Below, piece after piece: positions 17,470 to 26,317 of a stretch of 64,000 nt of DNA; the first letter of the stretch is position 1; each line of letters begins with the position of its first letter. The position numbers and the translations under genes are program-made. The notes under the pieces were generated by a model. That model saw only the letters and a list, made by a program, of their open reading frames with translations, ran no database searches and was not told where the DNA came from. The stretch is from Micromonospora sp. CP22 (GTDB taxonomy: Bacteria; Actinomycetota; Actinomycetes; Mycobacteriales; Micromonosporaceae), in NCBI RefSeq assembly GCF_009712475.1, contig NZ_VCJO01000001.1, positions 310,001 to 374,000 on the forward strand, written 5' to 3'.

Positions 17470-18645
17470 TCACCCGGCCGTCGGCTGCTGCGCGAGCAGG
17501 GTCTCCAACCGGGGCGTGAGTTGCCACTGGGCGACCAGGTCGCGGTATTCGGCGCGCTGGGCGTCGGTCGGGTCGGCCCCGGTTCGCCGTGCCCGGATGA
17601 GCAGGTTGCGTGGGGTGTGCGCGGAGTCGACGAACTCGACCACCTCGGCCCGGTAGCCGTGCAGACGCAGCAACCCCGCGCGCAGCGCGTCGGTGAGGAC
17701 GTCCGCGAAGCGCTCCCGCAGGATGCCCTGCCGGGTGAGCAGGTCGTACGGCGTCGGGGCCGGTCGGGCGCGCAGCTGGGCCGCGACGTCGTGGTGGCAA
17801 CACGGCGCGGCGAGCACCCATCGGGCCTGCCAGCCCACCGCCCGGGCCAACGCCTCGTCGGTGGCGGTGTCGCAGGCGTGCAGCGCGAGCACCAGGTCGG
17901 GCGTCGGCTCGACGGTCGCGTCGGCGATGGTGCCGGCGACGAAACGCACCCGCTCGGCCCAGCCCAGCCGTTCGGCCAACTCGGTGTTGCGGCGACGCTG
18001 GTCGTCGCGTACGTCCACACCCACCAGCTCGACGTCGAGCCCGGACCGGGACAGATAGCGGTACGCGGCGAACGTCAGGTACGCGTTGCCGCAGCCGAGA
18101 TCCACCACCCGCAGCGGGCGGCCCAACTGCCCGGCCAGCCCGTCCGGCAGGGTGGCCGCCAGCGCCCGTAGGAAGGCGTCCACCTGCCGCCGCTTGGCCG
18201 CCGAACCACCGATCTCGGCGAACAGCGGATCGCCCGGATCGAGCAGGTACTCCTTGGCCCGGTCGTGACCGGCGACCGCCGCCGGGGCGGCCGGTCGGGT
18301 CGCCACGGCCCGGTGCACCTGGGCCTCGCCCGACTTGGTGACCCGCAGTTGCAGGGTGGCGTGGGTGGTCTCCACATGCCAGTTGCCGAACGGCTCGGCC
18401 AGCAGCGCCTCCACCGCCGCGTCCGCCTCCGGCCCCGGGCTCACGTTCCGGGTGTGCGGCCGTGCCCCGTCGGAGGTGGCGATCTGTAGCCGCTGACCGG
18501 CTTTCAGAGTGACCGGCCGCAGTTCGGCCCGGACCATCGAGGGGCGCTGGCCGCGCCGCCGTCCGGCCGCGACGGCCCGGGTCAGCCCCGGACCGAGGAG
18601 CATCGAACGGACCTCGGCCAGGGCGGAATCCAGTGGTTCGGGCAT
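17470..18645 (-). CDS. SAM-dependent methyltransferase (Methyltransf_32 / METTL25-RRNAD1-like)
   Basis: This is a 391-residue protein. The SAM-binding motif I is VVDLGCGNAYLTF near residue 207, followed by VELVGVDVR (motif II). HACDTATDEAL and PCCHHD are characteristic of the Methyltransf_32 family, in which the Cys-Cys-His block is conserved. The N-terminal region (residues 1-130) is a separate alpha/beta domain. The substrate is unknown; eukaryotic relatives are linked to RNA. The ATG at 18645 is the first Met consistent with family length. It lies 52 bp downstream of the DEAD-box helicase gene on the same strand. Confidence 0.8.
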   Translation of the reverse strand: MPEPLDSALAEVRSMLLGPGLTRAVAAGRRRGQRPSMVRAELRPVTLKAGQRLQIATSDGARPHTRNVSPGPEADAAVEALLAEPFGNWHVETTHATLQLRVTKSGEAQVHRAVATRPAAPAAVAGHDRAKEYLLDPGDPLFAEIGGSAAKRRQVDAFLRALAATLPDGLAGQLGRPLRVVDLGCGNAYLTFAAYRYLSRSGLDVELVGVDVRDDQRRRNTELAERLGWAERVRFVAGTIADATVEPTPDLVLALHACDTATDEALARAVGWQARWVLAAPCCHHDVAAQLRARPAPTPYDLLTRQGILRERFADVLTDALRAGLLRLHGYRAEVVEFVDSAHTPRNLLIRARRTGADPTDAQRAEYRDLVAQWQLTPRLETLLAQQPTAG

Positions 18646-18697
18646 CGCTCCATCTTCCAGGGGCGGCCGTTCGCCGCCACCGGGGGGCGGGCCGAGG

Positions 18698-20395
18698 TCA
18701 GTCGGTGGTCGATTCGGCGGGCGTGCCGTTACCGGAATCGGCACCACCCCGACGGCGGCGGCGTCGGCGCGGGCGCGGGGCGGCTTCACCGACGGCGTCG
18801 TCGCTGCGGCTGCTGCTCGTCTCGCTGGGTGCGCTGTCGACCGCCGACGTGACGGCGTCAGCGCCCGCTACCGTCTCGCCAGCCCGGCGACGACGGCGAC
18901 GACGGGGGGTACGGGTGCCCTCCTCGGCGTCGCCTCCGGTGGATCCGCCCGGCGTGGTGTCGGCACCGTCCTGTCGACGACCGCCGGAACCGCGTCCCCG
19001 GCCGCCGTCAGCCCGGCCGCCCTCGCCGCGACCGCGACGACGGGTGCCGCGTGGCTCGCCGCCCCGCCGGGACCGGCCACCACCCAGGTCTTCCTCGACC
19101 TCGGCGGCCAACCCGGCGCGGGTGCGCTCGGCGGTCGGCAGGGTGCCGGTGACCTCGGTGGAGATGTGCAGGTCGGTGTAGAGGTGGGGTGAGGTGTGGT
19201 AGGTCTCCGGCGGCTCGGGCATGTCCAGCCCCAGCGTCTTGTCGATGATCCGCCAGCGGGGCATGTCGTCCCAGTCGACGAAGGTCACCGCGACGCCGCT
19301 CGCGCCGGCCCGACCGGTCCGGCCGATCCGGTGGGTGTAGGTGTCCTGGTCTTCCGGACAGTCGTAGTTGATGACGTGGGTGACGCCGCTGACGTCGATG
19401 CCCCGAGCTGCCACGTCGGTGGCGACCAGGGTGTCGATCTTCCCGGCCCGGAAGGCCCGCAGGGCCCGCTCCCGGGCGCCCTGACCGAGGTCGCCGTGCA
19501 CCGCGGCGACCGCGAAGCCACGGAAGTCCAGGTCTTCGGCGACCCGGTCGGCGGCCCGCTTGGTCCGGGTGAAGATGATGGTCAGGCCACGGCTCTCGGC
19601 CTGGAGGATCCGGGCCACAATCTCGATCTTGTTCATCGAGTGGGTCCGGTAGACCAGCTGCTCGGTCTGTGGCGACGGACCGGTCTCGGCGGTGTGCCCG
19701 GCGTGGATCGTGATCGGGTGGCGCAGGAAGCGCCGGGACAGCGTCACGATCGGGTCCGGCATGGTCGCGGAGAAGAGCATGGTCTGCCGGTCCTCCGGCA
19801 GCATCGCCAGGATCCGCTCGACGTCGTCGAGGAAACCGAGGTCGAGCATCCGGTCGGCCTCGTCCAGCACCAACGCGCGTACGCCGTGCAGCCGCAGGTG
19901 CTTCTGCTTGGCGAGGTCGAGCAGGCGGCCCGGCGTGCCGACGAGGATCTCCACGCCCTTGCGCAACGCCTCGATCTGCGGCTCGTACGCGACACCGCCG
20001 TAGATCGGCAGCACCCGTACGCCACGGGTACGGCTGGCGGCGGCGATGTCCTTGGCGACCTGGATGCCCAGTTCGCGGGTGGGTACGACGACCAGGGCCT
20101 GCGGCAGCCCGTCGCCGCCCTCGTCCGGTGCGAAGACCCGCTCCAGCAACGGCACGCCGAAGCCCAGCGTCTTACCGGTGCCGGTCGGGGCCTGCCCGAT
20201 CAGGTCGGCGCCGCGCAGCGCGATCGGCAGCGCGTACTCCTGGATGGCGAAGGCGCGGGTGATACCGGCCGCGGCCAGCGCCTCGACGGTCTCGGCGCGG
20301 GCGCCGAGTTCGGCGAAGGTCGGTGCCTCGGGCCGGACCGGGGCTGTCGGGGTCAGTTCCTGGCCCTCGGTGAGGTCTTGAATCGGTTCACTCAT
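18698..20395 (-). CDS. rhlE: DEAD-box RNA helicase (RhlE/DeaD type)
   Basis: This is a 565-residue ATP-dependent RNA helicase. It has a Q-motif with IQEYALP, motif I APTGTGKT, PTREL, TPGR, motif II DEAD, SAT and motif VI HRIGRTGRAG. From about residue 430 the tail is low-complexity Arg/Gly-rich (RRGRG, RRRRRR), typical of an RNA-binding extension. It would remodel structured RNA in ribosome assembly or RNA decay. Gene content downstream and across the divergent gap matches the M. tuberculosis rhlE (Rv3211) neighbourhood. A -10-like TAGCAT (complement of 20583-20588) would give a leader of about 180 nt, as often seen in autoregulated or cold-responsive helicase genes. Confidence 0.9.
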   Translation of the reverse strand: MSEPIQDLTEGQELTPTAPVRPEAPTFAELGARAETVEALAAAGITRAFAIQEYALPIALRGADLIGQAPTGTGKTLGFGVPLLERVFAPDEGGDGLPQALVVVPTRELGIQVAKDIAAASRTRGVRVLPIYGGVAYEPQIEALRKGVEILVGTPGRLLDLAKQKHLRLHGVRALVLDEADRMLDLGFLDDVERILAMLPEDRQTMLFSATMPDPIVTLSRRFLRHPITIHAGHTAETGPSPQTEQLVYRTHSMNKIEIVARILQAESRGLTIIFTRTKRAADRVAEDLDFRGFAVAAVHGDLGQGARERALRAFRAGKIDTLVATDVAARGIDVSGVTHVINYDCPEDQDTYTHRIGRTGRAGASGVAVTFVDWDDMPRWRIIDKTLGLDMPEPPETYHTSPHLYTDLHISTEVTGTLPTAERTRAGLAAEVEEDLGGGRSRRGGEPRGTRRRGRGEGGRADGGRGRGSGGRRQDGADTTPGGSTGGDAEEGTRTPRRRRRRRAGETVAGADAVTSAVDSAPSETSSSRSDDAVGEAAPRPRRRRRRRGGADSGNGTPAESTTD

Positions 20396-20644
20396 GTGGT
20401 TTTGGGGGTGCCCTCTCGTGGGTGCGCCCCGTCATGTCCGCAGGGCGCTCTCGGTTTGACGCGGGCCACACGGTCGGCGGCAGAGAAGCCGAGCCGGACC
20501 GGGCCGCACGCGCGCCGTGGGTCGACGTCAACCGGGGTCGGAGTTGGCTCCGGCCGGGATTGGCACCTACGGCAACTGCTCCATGCTACCTGAACGGGCT
20601 GAACAGAGTCCCGATTCCGTGAGGGCGAGCGTTGGCGCAAAGGT

Positions 20645-20670
20645 TTGCATGTGATCCGTATCACATGCAA
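20645..20670. promoter_or_regulatory. Perfect inverted repeat with Crp/FNR consensus core
   Basis: The arms TTGCATGTGAT (20645-20655) and ATCACATGCAA (20660-20670) are exact complements around CCGT. The core is TGTGA-N6-TCACA, the established Crp-family operator consensus. It is AT-rich against a very GC-rich background, which makes chance formation unlikely. It lies between divergent rhlE and ferritin-like genes. Confidence 0.75.
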
Positions 20671-20732
20671 TGGGCGTCGTCGTTCGGCTGGCCCGGCCGG
20701 GTCGGGGGACTGCCGTCCCGGCGGCCGGACGG

Positions 20733-20738
20733 TAGCCT
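20733..20738 (+). promoter_or_regulatory. -10 box TAGCCT, probable leaderless promoter
   Basis: TAGCCT lies 6 nt before the GTG at 20745, and no Shine-Dalgarno sequence is present. Confidence 0.55.
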
Positions 20739-20744
20739 GCGCGG

Positions 20745-21398
20745 GTGTCCGCCTCCACCCCGCCCGGCCCCGCCGTCACCGATCTGCTCGGCTTGGTGGC
20801 TCTGGGCGAGTTGCTGGCCTTCGACCGGATGGCGGCCGATGCCCGGCTCGCCCCCGACCTGCGCCGTCGGGCCGCCCTGAGCGAGATGGCCGCCGCCGAG
20901 ATCGCCAACTACCGGCGGTTGGCCGACCGGCTCACCGCGCTCGGTGTGCTGCCGGACGACGCGATGGCGGCGTATGTCGGCCCGTTGCAGGCGTACCACG
21001 ACTCGACCGTGCCCCGCGACTGGGCGGAGGCGGTGACCAAGGCGTACGTGGGTGACGCGATCAGCGACGACTTCCTCCGGGAGATCGCCGTCGCGCTGGG
21101 GGAGCCGGACCGCCAACTGGTCCTCGACGTGCTGCACGACTCGCGCTACGCGGAGTTCGCCGCCGCCGAGATCCGCCTCGCGATCGAGGCCGATCCGAAG
21201 GTGGCGGGCCGACTGTCGATGTGGGCCCGACGACTGGTCGGCGAGGCGTTGTCCCAGGCCGGTCGGGTCGCCGCCGCCGACGACGGTGCGCTCACCGCGC
21301 TGATCGCCGCGAGCGGTCAGGTGGACGTCACGGAATTGTTCCGGCGGCTGACCGCCGCGCACACCGCGCGGATGGCCGCCGCCGGGCTCAACAACTGA
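20745..21398 (+). CDS. Ferritin-like fold protein (MiaE-like, Rv3210c type)
   Basis: This is a 217-residue, almost entirely helical protein of the actinobacterial ferritin-like fold family related to tRNA hydroxylase MiaE. Conserved acidic and Glu-containing helices are visible (LSEMAAAEIANYRRL, DSRYAEFAAAEIRLAIEADP). These could supply carboxylates for a di-iron site, although the classic ExxH pair is not evident. Hydroxylase activity is therefore unproven. GTG at 20745 is set by a leaderless -10. It converges with the DUF3107 gene and shares a perfect terminator hairpin. Confidence 0.75.
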   Translation: MSASTPPGPAVTDLLGLVALGELLAFDRMAADARLAPDLRRRAALSEMAAAEIANYRRLADRLTALGVLPDDAMAAYVGPLQAYHDSTVPRDWAEAVTKAYVGDAISDDFLREIAVALGEPDRQLVLDVLHDSRYAEFAAAEIRLAIEADPKVAGRLSMWARRLVGEALSQAGRVAAADDGALTALIAASGQVDVTELFRRLTAAHTARMAAAGLNN

Positions 21399-21425
21399 GC
21401 AGAGACCGCCTACCGGTCTCTGCTC
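21397..21425. terminator. Perfect 12-bp bidirectional terminator hairpin
   Basis: GAGCAGAGACCG (21397-21408) and CGGTCTCTGCTC (21414-21425) pair perfectly around a 5-nt loop. The left arm overlaps the stop codon of the ferritin-like gene. The hairpin serves the convergent DUF3107 gene as well. Confidence 0.85.
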
Positions 21426-21429
21426 GCCG

Positions 21430-21657
21430 TCAACGGACGGTGAAACCGACCGCTCGTGGAGACGCCTCGGCGATCTCGACGTAGGCGACCTTGCCGACCG
21501 GCACGATGACCCGCCGACCCTTCTCGTCGGTCAGGGAGAGGGTGCCCTCACCCCTGGCGACGGCGTCGGTCACGATCCGCTCGATCTCGGCCGGCGACTG
21601 TGCGCTCTCCAGGACCAGCTCGCGCGGTGCGTACTGCACCCCGATCTTGACCTCCAC
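21430..21657 (-). CDS. DUF3107 small protein (TB9.4-like)
   Basis: This is a 75-residue cytoplasmic protein of the actinobacteria-specific DUF3107 family (M. tuberculosis Rv3208A/TB9.4). It starts with the conserved MEVKIGVQYAPRELVLES and ends with a beta segment (RRVIVPVGKVAYVEI). GTG at 21657 is preceded by a strong GGAGGAGG. It is encoded 62 bp downstream of the TetR gene on the same strand, the same order as in mycobacteria. Its molecular function is unknown. Confidence 0.85.
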   Translation of the reverse strand: MEVKIGVQYAPRELVLESAQSPAEIERIVTDAVARGEGTLSLTDEKGRRVIVPVGKVAYVEIAEASPRAVGFTVR

Positions 21658-21719
21658 TGTGCCTCCTCCATCGGGCGAATGGCCGCCCTGCGAAGGCTAT
21701 CCGATCACGGGGGCGAGGG

Positions 21720-22358
21720 TCAGGCTGACTCACCTTGCAGCGGGAAGCTGGCGATACCCCGCCAGGACAGCGCCGCGACCAGCGCCTCCGCCTCGGCTTT
21801 GGGCACCTGGCGGCCACGGGCCAACCAGAACTGCGCGGCGGTCTCCGCCGCACCCACCAGGCCCGAGGCGAGCAACTCGGCGTGCGCCCGGCTGATCCCG
21901 GTGTCGGAGATGATCGTGTCGGTGATGGCCGCGATGCAGCCCTGCTCGACCCGCTCCACCCGCTGCCGGACGGCCGGTTCGTTGCGCAGATCCGACTCGA
22001 AGACCAGCCGGAACGCCTCGCTCTCGTGGTCGACGAAGTCGAAGTACGCGCGCACCGATGCGCTGACCCGCTCCTTGTTGTCGGTGGTGCTGGCCATGGC
22101 ATCGTGCACCTTGGCGACGATCGCGTCACAGTGCGTGTCGAGCAGTGCGAGATAGAGATCCATCTTGCCGGGGAAGTGTTGGTACAGCACCGGCTTGGAG
22201 ACTCCCGCTCGCTCGGCGATGTCGTCCATGGCCGCGGCGTGGTAGCCCTGCGCGACGAACACCTCCTGAGCAGCGGCGAGTAGCTGCTTGCGGCGCGCCG
22301 AGCGGGGCAGGCGCGTGGGTCGGCCGGCGGTCTGGGCGCCGTTCCCCACAGCGGTCAT
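21720..22358 (-). CDS. TetR-family transcriptional regulator
   Basis: This is a 212-residue regulator. The N-terminal HTH (about residues 20-65) reads AMDDIAERAGVSKPVLYQHFPGK, a canonical TetR recognition helix. The C-terminal helical domain would bind a ligand and dimerise. ATG at 22358 has GGAGG 6 nt upstream; the longer open frame to 22643 overlaps the divergent gene's promoter and is not family-like. It is equivalent by position to Rv3208 beside DUF3107. The inducer is unknown; autoregulation through the 146-bp divergent region is plausible. Confidence 0.85.
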   Translation of the reverse strand: MTAVGNGAQTAGRPTRLPRSARRKQLLAAAQEVFVAQGYHAAAMDDIAERAGVSKPVLYQHFPGKMDLYLALLDTHCDAIVAKVHDAMASTTDNKERVSASVRAYFDFVDHESEAFRLVFESDLRNEPAVRQRVERVEQGCIAAITDTIISDTGISRAHAELLASGLVGAAETAAQFWLARGRQVPKAEAEALVAALSWRGIASFPLQGESA

Positions 22359-22472
22359 CGGAACCTCCGAGGTCGTCGTACGGGCCGGCATTTCACCCGA
22401 ACCGGTCGGGGCCCCTCGGCCCCTCGCGGAATTGGCCCGCCGCTGTAACTTATCGCCACTGTCGCCACACGG

Positions 22473-22478
22473 TAGCCT
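22473..22478 (+). promoter_or_regulatory. -10 box TAGCCT for the proline-rich protein gene
   Basis: TAGCCT lies about 27 nt before the GTG at 22505. The start codon also has AAGGAG 5 nt upstream, so this is a leadered transcript. Confidence 0.45.
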
Positions 22479-22504
22479 CAGCGGGGGCGACCAAGGAGCG
22501 CGCG

Positions 22505-25315
22505 GTGAGTGAAACAGGGCAACCCGGTGCCGCCACCCCGGGAGAGCACGGCGACGGGACGGGTCAGCGCGATGACCTGGCCCGTTCCGGCAACGGGTGG
22601 GCCCCGCCACCGGCCGACTGGTCGTGGGGCCCGGAGGTGACACCTGGTTCGGGCCCGACAGGGCCCCGGGTCGAGTCTGCCTCCGGTTGGGCGACCGCCT
22701 CGTCGCGCCACGCCGACCTGCCCGCTCCGCTCGGTGAGCAGGCGGAGCCCGAGCGGCCCGCCCGGGTCAACGGCAACCACGTCAACGGCCACCAGGTGAA
22801 CGGCAACCCGGTCGCCGAGCAGCCGTCCGCCGGGCGGCACGCCCCGGTCAGCTCGCCACCCGGCCTGCGTGGGCCGGGCCATGACCCTGGCCAGGACCGG
22901 CTCGTCGTACCGGCACCCCGCCCGGTCCCGCCCGGTGAGCAACCGGGCACCTCCGGCACGGGTCTGCCGACCTCGGCACCCCCGGCGATGCAGGTGCCAC
23001 CGGTCGGCACCGCCCCCTCCGGCTTCGAGATGCCGCCTGGCCTGCACGCACCGACCGCCGAACGACCCGGCGAGGGCCCGACCGGCGGCCGGCAGCACGG
23101 GTGGGACGACTATCCGGCAGCCGCCGAACCGATACCCGGGTCGGCCGACCACCCACCGACGAGCGCCGACCAGCCAGCGGGCTGGTCTCCGGCCGACCAG
23201 CCCTCCGGTGAACCGGACCGGCCGCACTGGGCACAGCCCGGCCCGGCCAGCGACTGGGCGCCGCCGTGGGCGCGCGAGGAGAACGAGCCCACCGACCGCC
23301 GGTCCCGCGAGGTGCCGGCCCGGCCCTGGGCCAGCGAGCCGAGTCGACCGTACGAACCGGTCCGCGCCGAGCCGACCCGGCCGTACGAGCCGGTCCGCGC
23401 GGAGCGGTCCCGCCCCTACGAACCTCGCCGTGACGGCGGCGAGCCCGCACCGGAAGGGCAGCAGCCCGCCGCCCCCGAGCCGGCGGAGCAGCCCGCCGCC
23501 GTCGACCCGACCAGCGCACCCCCGGCCCAGCCTCCCTCCTGGGCGGCCCGCTCGGCCGACCCGCCGCCGGCCGACAATCGCCCGTCCTGGGCGTTGCCTC
23601 CGGTCAGCGGTGCGCCGACCAACGCCTCACCGGCTCCGCGTCCGTCCTGGGCGCGGGCACCCGAGGAGCGTCCGTCGTGGGCGTCGCCACCGGTCAGCGG
23701 CGCACCGGCGGACAGCGGCGTGCCCTGGGGTACGCGGAACGAGGAAGTCCCGCCCTGGGGCAGCCGGGCCGAGGCTCAACCCGCCGACGAGCGGCTGCCG
23801 TGGGCGCTGCGTCCGGCCAGCTCTCCACCGGCCGACGCACCGTCCGGCGCGGTCGACCCGACCAGCGCCCCGCCGGTCGACACCCGGCCGACCACCCCGA
23901 ACACCTCGGCCGCTGGTGCGGCGCAGCCGGGTACGTCGAGCCGACCGGAGACGCCCGAGCCCGGCCCGACGGCACCGGTCGCCGAGGCCCGGTCGACCGC
24001 CGACTCCTCCGGGTACCGACCGTTCCGACTGCGGCCGGTTCCGGACGCGCCGGCTGCCGCCCCGCCGGAGTCGCCCGCCGCCGACCAGGTCGCGGGTGAG
24101 CCCGGCCGCCGCGAGCGCACCCCCTCCGCACCCGTCTCGACGGGTGCCGCCCCATACACGGCACGCCGGTCCGCGCCCGACCCGGTCCCGCCGACCGAGC
24201 CGGCCGGGGATCGCTCGCGGGAGGGCGCCACGGCGGTGTTGCCGCAGCGCGTCCCCGCCGAACCGGACGTGCCTGTCGTGCCGGAGCCGCCAGCTGTGGA
24301 GCCACCCGCCGAAACCCCTGAACTCGCCCGGATCGCCACCCACCTCCGCCGTGACGACGAGCCGGCTCCGTTGCGGGACCGGCCCGAGGGCTTCGACGTC
24401 AACGCGATCCTCGCCGCCGTCCGAGGGGTCGACGGCGTACGCGACGCCGCCCTGCGGCGTACCCCCGCCGGGGCGCACAGCCTGCGCCTCGACCTCGCTG
24501 ACGGGGCCGACCCGGCCGAGGTGAGTCGACAGGTCGCCCGGTTGTTGCAGGAGCGGATGGGGCTGGCGGCGGCACCGCGCGGCCTGCCCGGCGTCCCGGC
24601 CGTGCCGGTGCGCCGACGCTCCACGGAGAGCCGGAACGAGGCGGGCGAGACGCGTCCGACCGCCGAGCCCCGACGCCCGTCGGCCCGTCCCGGCGGCGCC
24701 CGGACGGAGACTGCGCCGACTCGGCCGGAGACCGTGCCGGAGACCACCCGTCGGCGGCGGCCGTCACCGGCCACGACCCGGGGCCGGGCGGTCGTGGACG
24801 AGCCCGGCGCGGTCGGCAGTCCGGTGACGCTCGGCGCGTCCTACTCCGGTGGGCAACTCACCACCACCGAGTCCGCGCCGTCGCGCCCGCTGGACACCGG
24901 TGGGGTGCCGGGCCCCCGGGTGGTGCTCGACCACGTCCAGGTGAGCACGTTCGGGCTCGACGCCAATGTCGAGGTTCGGCTGATCGCGGGCGACCACAAC
25001 GCCTCGGGACACGCCACCGGGCCGGCGGTGGACGGGTTCGTGCTGCGGCTGTGTGGCGTCGCGGCGGCGGCGGCGATCGACGAGCTGCTCTACGTCGCCG
25101 GCACCTCGACCGAGCGTGGCCGGTGTTTCGTGGAACACGCGGCGGTGGTGCCGTTCGGCAACTGTGAGGTGGCCACGGTCGTGGTGCTGCTGGTCTGTGA
25201 CGGGTGGGTCGAGCAGTTGGCCGGCTCCGCGCTGGTGGCCGGCGATCCCCGACAGGCGGTGGTGCGGGCGACCCTGGCCGCGGTCAACCGGCGACTGGAG
25301 GCACTGCTGGCGTGA
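22505..25315 (+). CDS. Large proline-rich, mostly disordered protein with conserved C-terminal domain
   Basis: This is a 936-residue protein of unknown function. About residues 1-600 are Pro/Ala/Ser/Arg-rich with short tandem motifs (RPYEPVRAE three times, PSWALPPVSGAP-like units several times, DPTSAPP). They look disordered and have no signal peptide. Folded sequence appears near 605-690 (a segment with FDVNAILAAVRGVDGVRDAALRR) and in the last about 140 residues (VVLDHVQVSTFGLDANVEVRL, then DGFVLRLCGVAAAAAIDELL). The latter resembles a conserved domain found at the end of similar actinobacterial proteins. GTG at 22505 follows AAGGAG. It sits between the TetR gene and the hydrolase gene. Confidence 0.75.
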   Translation: MSETGQPGAATPGEHGDGTGQRDDLARSGNGWAPPPADWSWGPEVTPGSGPTGPRVESASGWATASSRHADLPAPLGEQAEPERPARVNGNHVNGHQVNGNPVAEQPSAGRHAPVSSPPGLRGPGHDPGQDRLVVPAPRPVPPGEQPGTSGTGLPTSAPPAMQVPPVGTAPSGFEMPPGLHAPTAERPGEGPTGGRQHGWDDYPAAAEPIPGSADHPPTSADQPAGWSPADQPSGEPDRPHWAQPGPASDWAPPWAREENEPTDRRSREVPARPWASEPSRPYEPVRAEPTRPYEPVRAERSRPYEPRRDGGEPAPEGQQPAAPEPAEQPAAVDPTSAPPAQPPSWAARSADPPPADNRPSWALPPVSGAPTNASPAPRPSWARAPEERPSWASPPVSGAPADSGVPWGTRNEEVPPWGSRAEAQPADERLPWALRPASSPPADAPSGAVDPTSAPPVDTRPTTPNTSAAGAAQPGTSSRPETPEPGPTAPVAEARSTADSSGYRPFRLRPVPDAPAAAPPESPAADQVAGEPGRRERTPSAPVSTGAAPYTARRSAPDPVPPTEPAGDRSREGATAVLPQRVPAEPDVPVVPEPPAVEPPAETPELARIATHLRRDDEPAPLRDRPEGFDVNAILAAVRGVDGVRDAALRRTPAGAHSLRLDLADGADPAEVSRQVARLLQERMGLAAAPRGLPGVPAVPVRRRSTESRNEAGETRPTAEPRRPSARPGGARTETAPTRPETVPETTRRRRPSPATTRGRAVVDEPGAVGSPVTLGASYSGGQLTTTESAPSRPLDTGGVPGPRVVLDHVQVSTFGLDANVEVRLIAGDHNASGHATGPAVDGFVLRLCGVAAAAAIDELLYVAGTSTERGRCFVEHAAVVPFGNCEVATVVVLLVCDGWVEQLAGSALVAGDPRQAVVRATLAAVNRRLEALLA

Positions 25316-25326
25316 GCCGTTCCAGG

Positions 25327-25332
25327 CAGACT
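25327..25332 (+). promoter_or_regulatory. -10-like box CAGACT before the hydrolase gene
   Basis: CAGACT lies 6 nt before the GTG at 25339, inside a small TTCCAG/CTGGAA inverted repeat. It supports a leaderless start there rather than the coupled GTG at 25312. Confidence 0.4.
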
Positions 25333-25338
25333 GGAACG

Positions 25339-26313
25339 GTGAAGCCCGCGACCCTCTGGCCCGACCGGCTGCTGCCCGCCCCCTCGGTCCCGCCGCCCTG
25401 GCCGGGGCGCGAGGTCCGTCTCGACGGGCTGGTCACCTACGTCCGGGAGACACCGGCGACCAGCCCGGACGCCGAACCGGCGCTGTACGTGCACGGCCTG
25501 GGCGGCTCGTCGCAGAACTGGACCGACCTGGCGGGGCTGCTCGCCGGCCGGCTGGACGGCCAGGCGATCGACCTGCCTGGCTTCGGTCGCAGCGAGCCGG
25601 GTCGGCGGTACACCGTGCCGGTCTTCGCGGAGCGGGTGATCCGCTGGATCGAACACTCCGATCGCGGGCCGGTGCACCTGATCGGCAACTCGCTCGGCGG
25701 TGCGATCTCGGTACGGGTGGCCGCGCTCCGGCCGGACCTGGTCCGGACGCTGACCCTGGTGTCGCCGGCCCTGCCGTTCCTCGACTTCCGCCGGTCGTTG
25801 CAGGGGCGGATGCTGCCCCTGCTGGCGATCCCCCGGGGCGAGCGGCTGGCCGCCTGGCGGCTGGCCCGACTGGCACCGGAGGTGATGGCCCAGCAGGTGA
25901 TGGAGGCGTGCGTGGCCGATCTCAGCCGGATCTGTGACCAGCGCCGCCGTGAGGCGTTGGAGGAGATCCGCGTCCGTCACCAGGCGGAGCACCACGCGGC
26001 GGCGTACGTGCGGACCTTCCGGGGGCTGGTGTCCAGCTTCCTGCGGTCGTACCTGCCCGGGTCCGGTTCGCTGTGGCGGATGGCCGGTGCGGTGCGGGCG
26101 CCGTCGCTCGTCATCGGCGGACGGCAGGACCGGCTGGTCGACGTGCGGGTGGCTCCGCAGGCCGCACGGGTGATCCCGGACAGTCGGCTCCTGATGATCG
26201 ACGATGTCGGCCACGTGGCCCAGCTGGAGGTGCCGCGCCTGGTGGCAAGGGCCGTGCTGGGGCTGCTCGCCGACGCGACGGACCCCGCTGTTCAGGTTGA
26301 CCTGGCAGGATGA
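25339..26313 (+). CDS. Alpha/beta hydrolase
   Basis: This is a 324-residue soluble hydrolase. It has the oxyanion HGLGG near residue 51, nucleophile elbow GNSLGG (Ser near 116), a cap region with many basic helices, catalytic Asp in GGRQDRLVD and His in DVGHVAQLE. These give a complete triad for an esterase, lipase or haloperoxidase-like reaction; the substrate is unknown. The start is either GTG 25339 (leaderless spacing) or GTG 25312, which overlaps the stop of the preceding gene. I prefer the former. The gene ends 4 bp before the first DUF3152 gene. Confidence 0.85.
   Translation: MKPATLWPDRLLPAPSVPPPWPGREVRLDGLVTYVRETPATSPDAEPALYVHGLGGSSQNWTDLAGLLAGRLDGQAIDLPGFGRSEPGRRYTVPVFAERVIRWIEHSDRGPVHLIGNSLGGAISVRVAALRPDLVRTLTLVSPALPFLDFRRSLQGRMLPLLAIPRGERLAAWRLARLAPEVMAQQVMEACVADLSRICDQRRREALEEIRVRHQAEHHAAAYVRTFRGLVSSFLRSYLPGSGSLWRMAGAVRAPSLVIGGRQDRLVDVRVAPQAARVIPDSRLLMIDDVGHVAQLEVPRLVARAVLGLLADATDPAVQVDLAG
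26306..26311 (+). promoter_or_regulatory. -10-like box CAGGAT before the first DUF3152 gene
   Basis: CAGGAT lies 6 nt before GTG 26318 and overlaps the final codons of the hydrolase gene. Confidence 0.4.
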
Positions 26314-26317
26314 CCGG

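Larger units (their letters stand above)
20396..20744. other. 349-bp divergent regulatory region between rhlE and the ferritin-like gene
   Basis: There is no gene in this interval. It carries a possible rhlE -10 (TAGCAT on the minus strand, 20583-20588), a Crp-like perfect inverted repeat at 20645-20670, and a leaderless -10 TAGCCT at 20733-20738 for the rightward gene. The palindrome is 80 to 90 bp upstream of both predicted start sites. Confidence 0.6.

Noticed and set aside
22145-22504. N-terminal extension of the proline-rich protein
   Set aside because: It overlaps the TetR gene and lacks family-like composition; GTG 22505 has a good ribosome site and a promoter.
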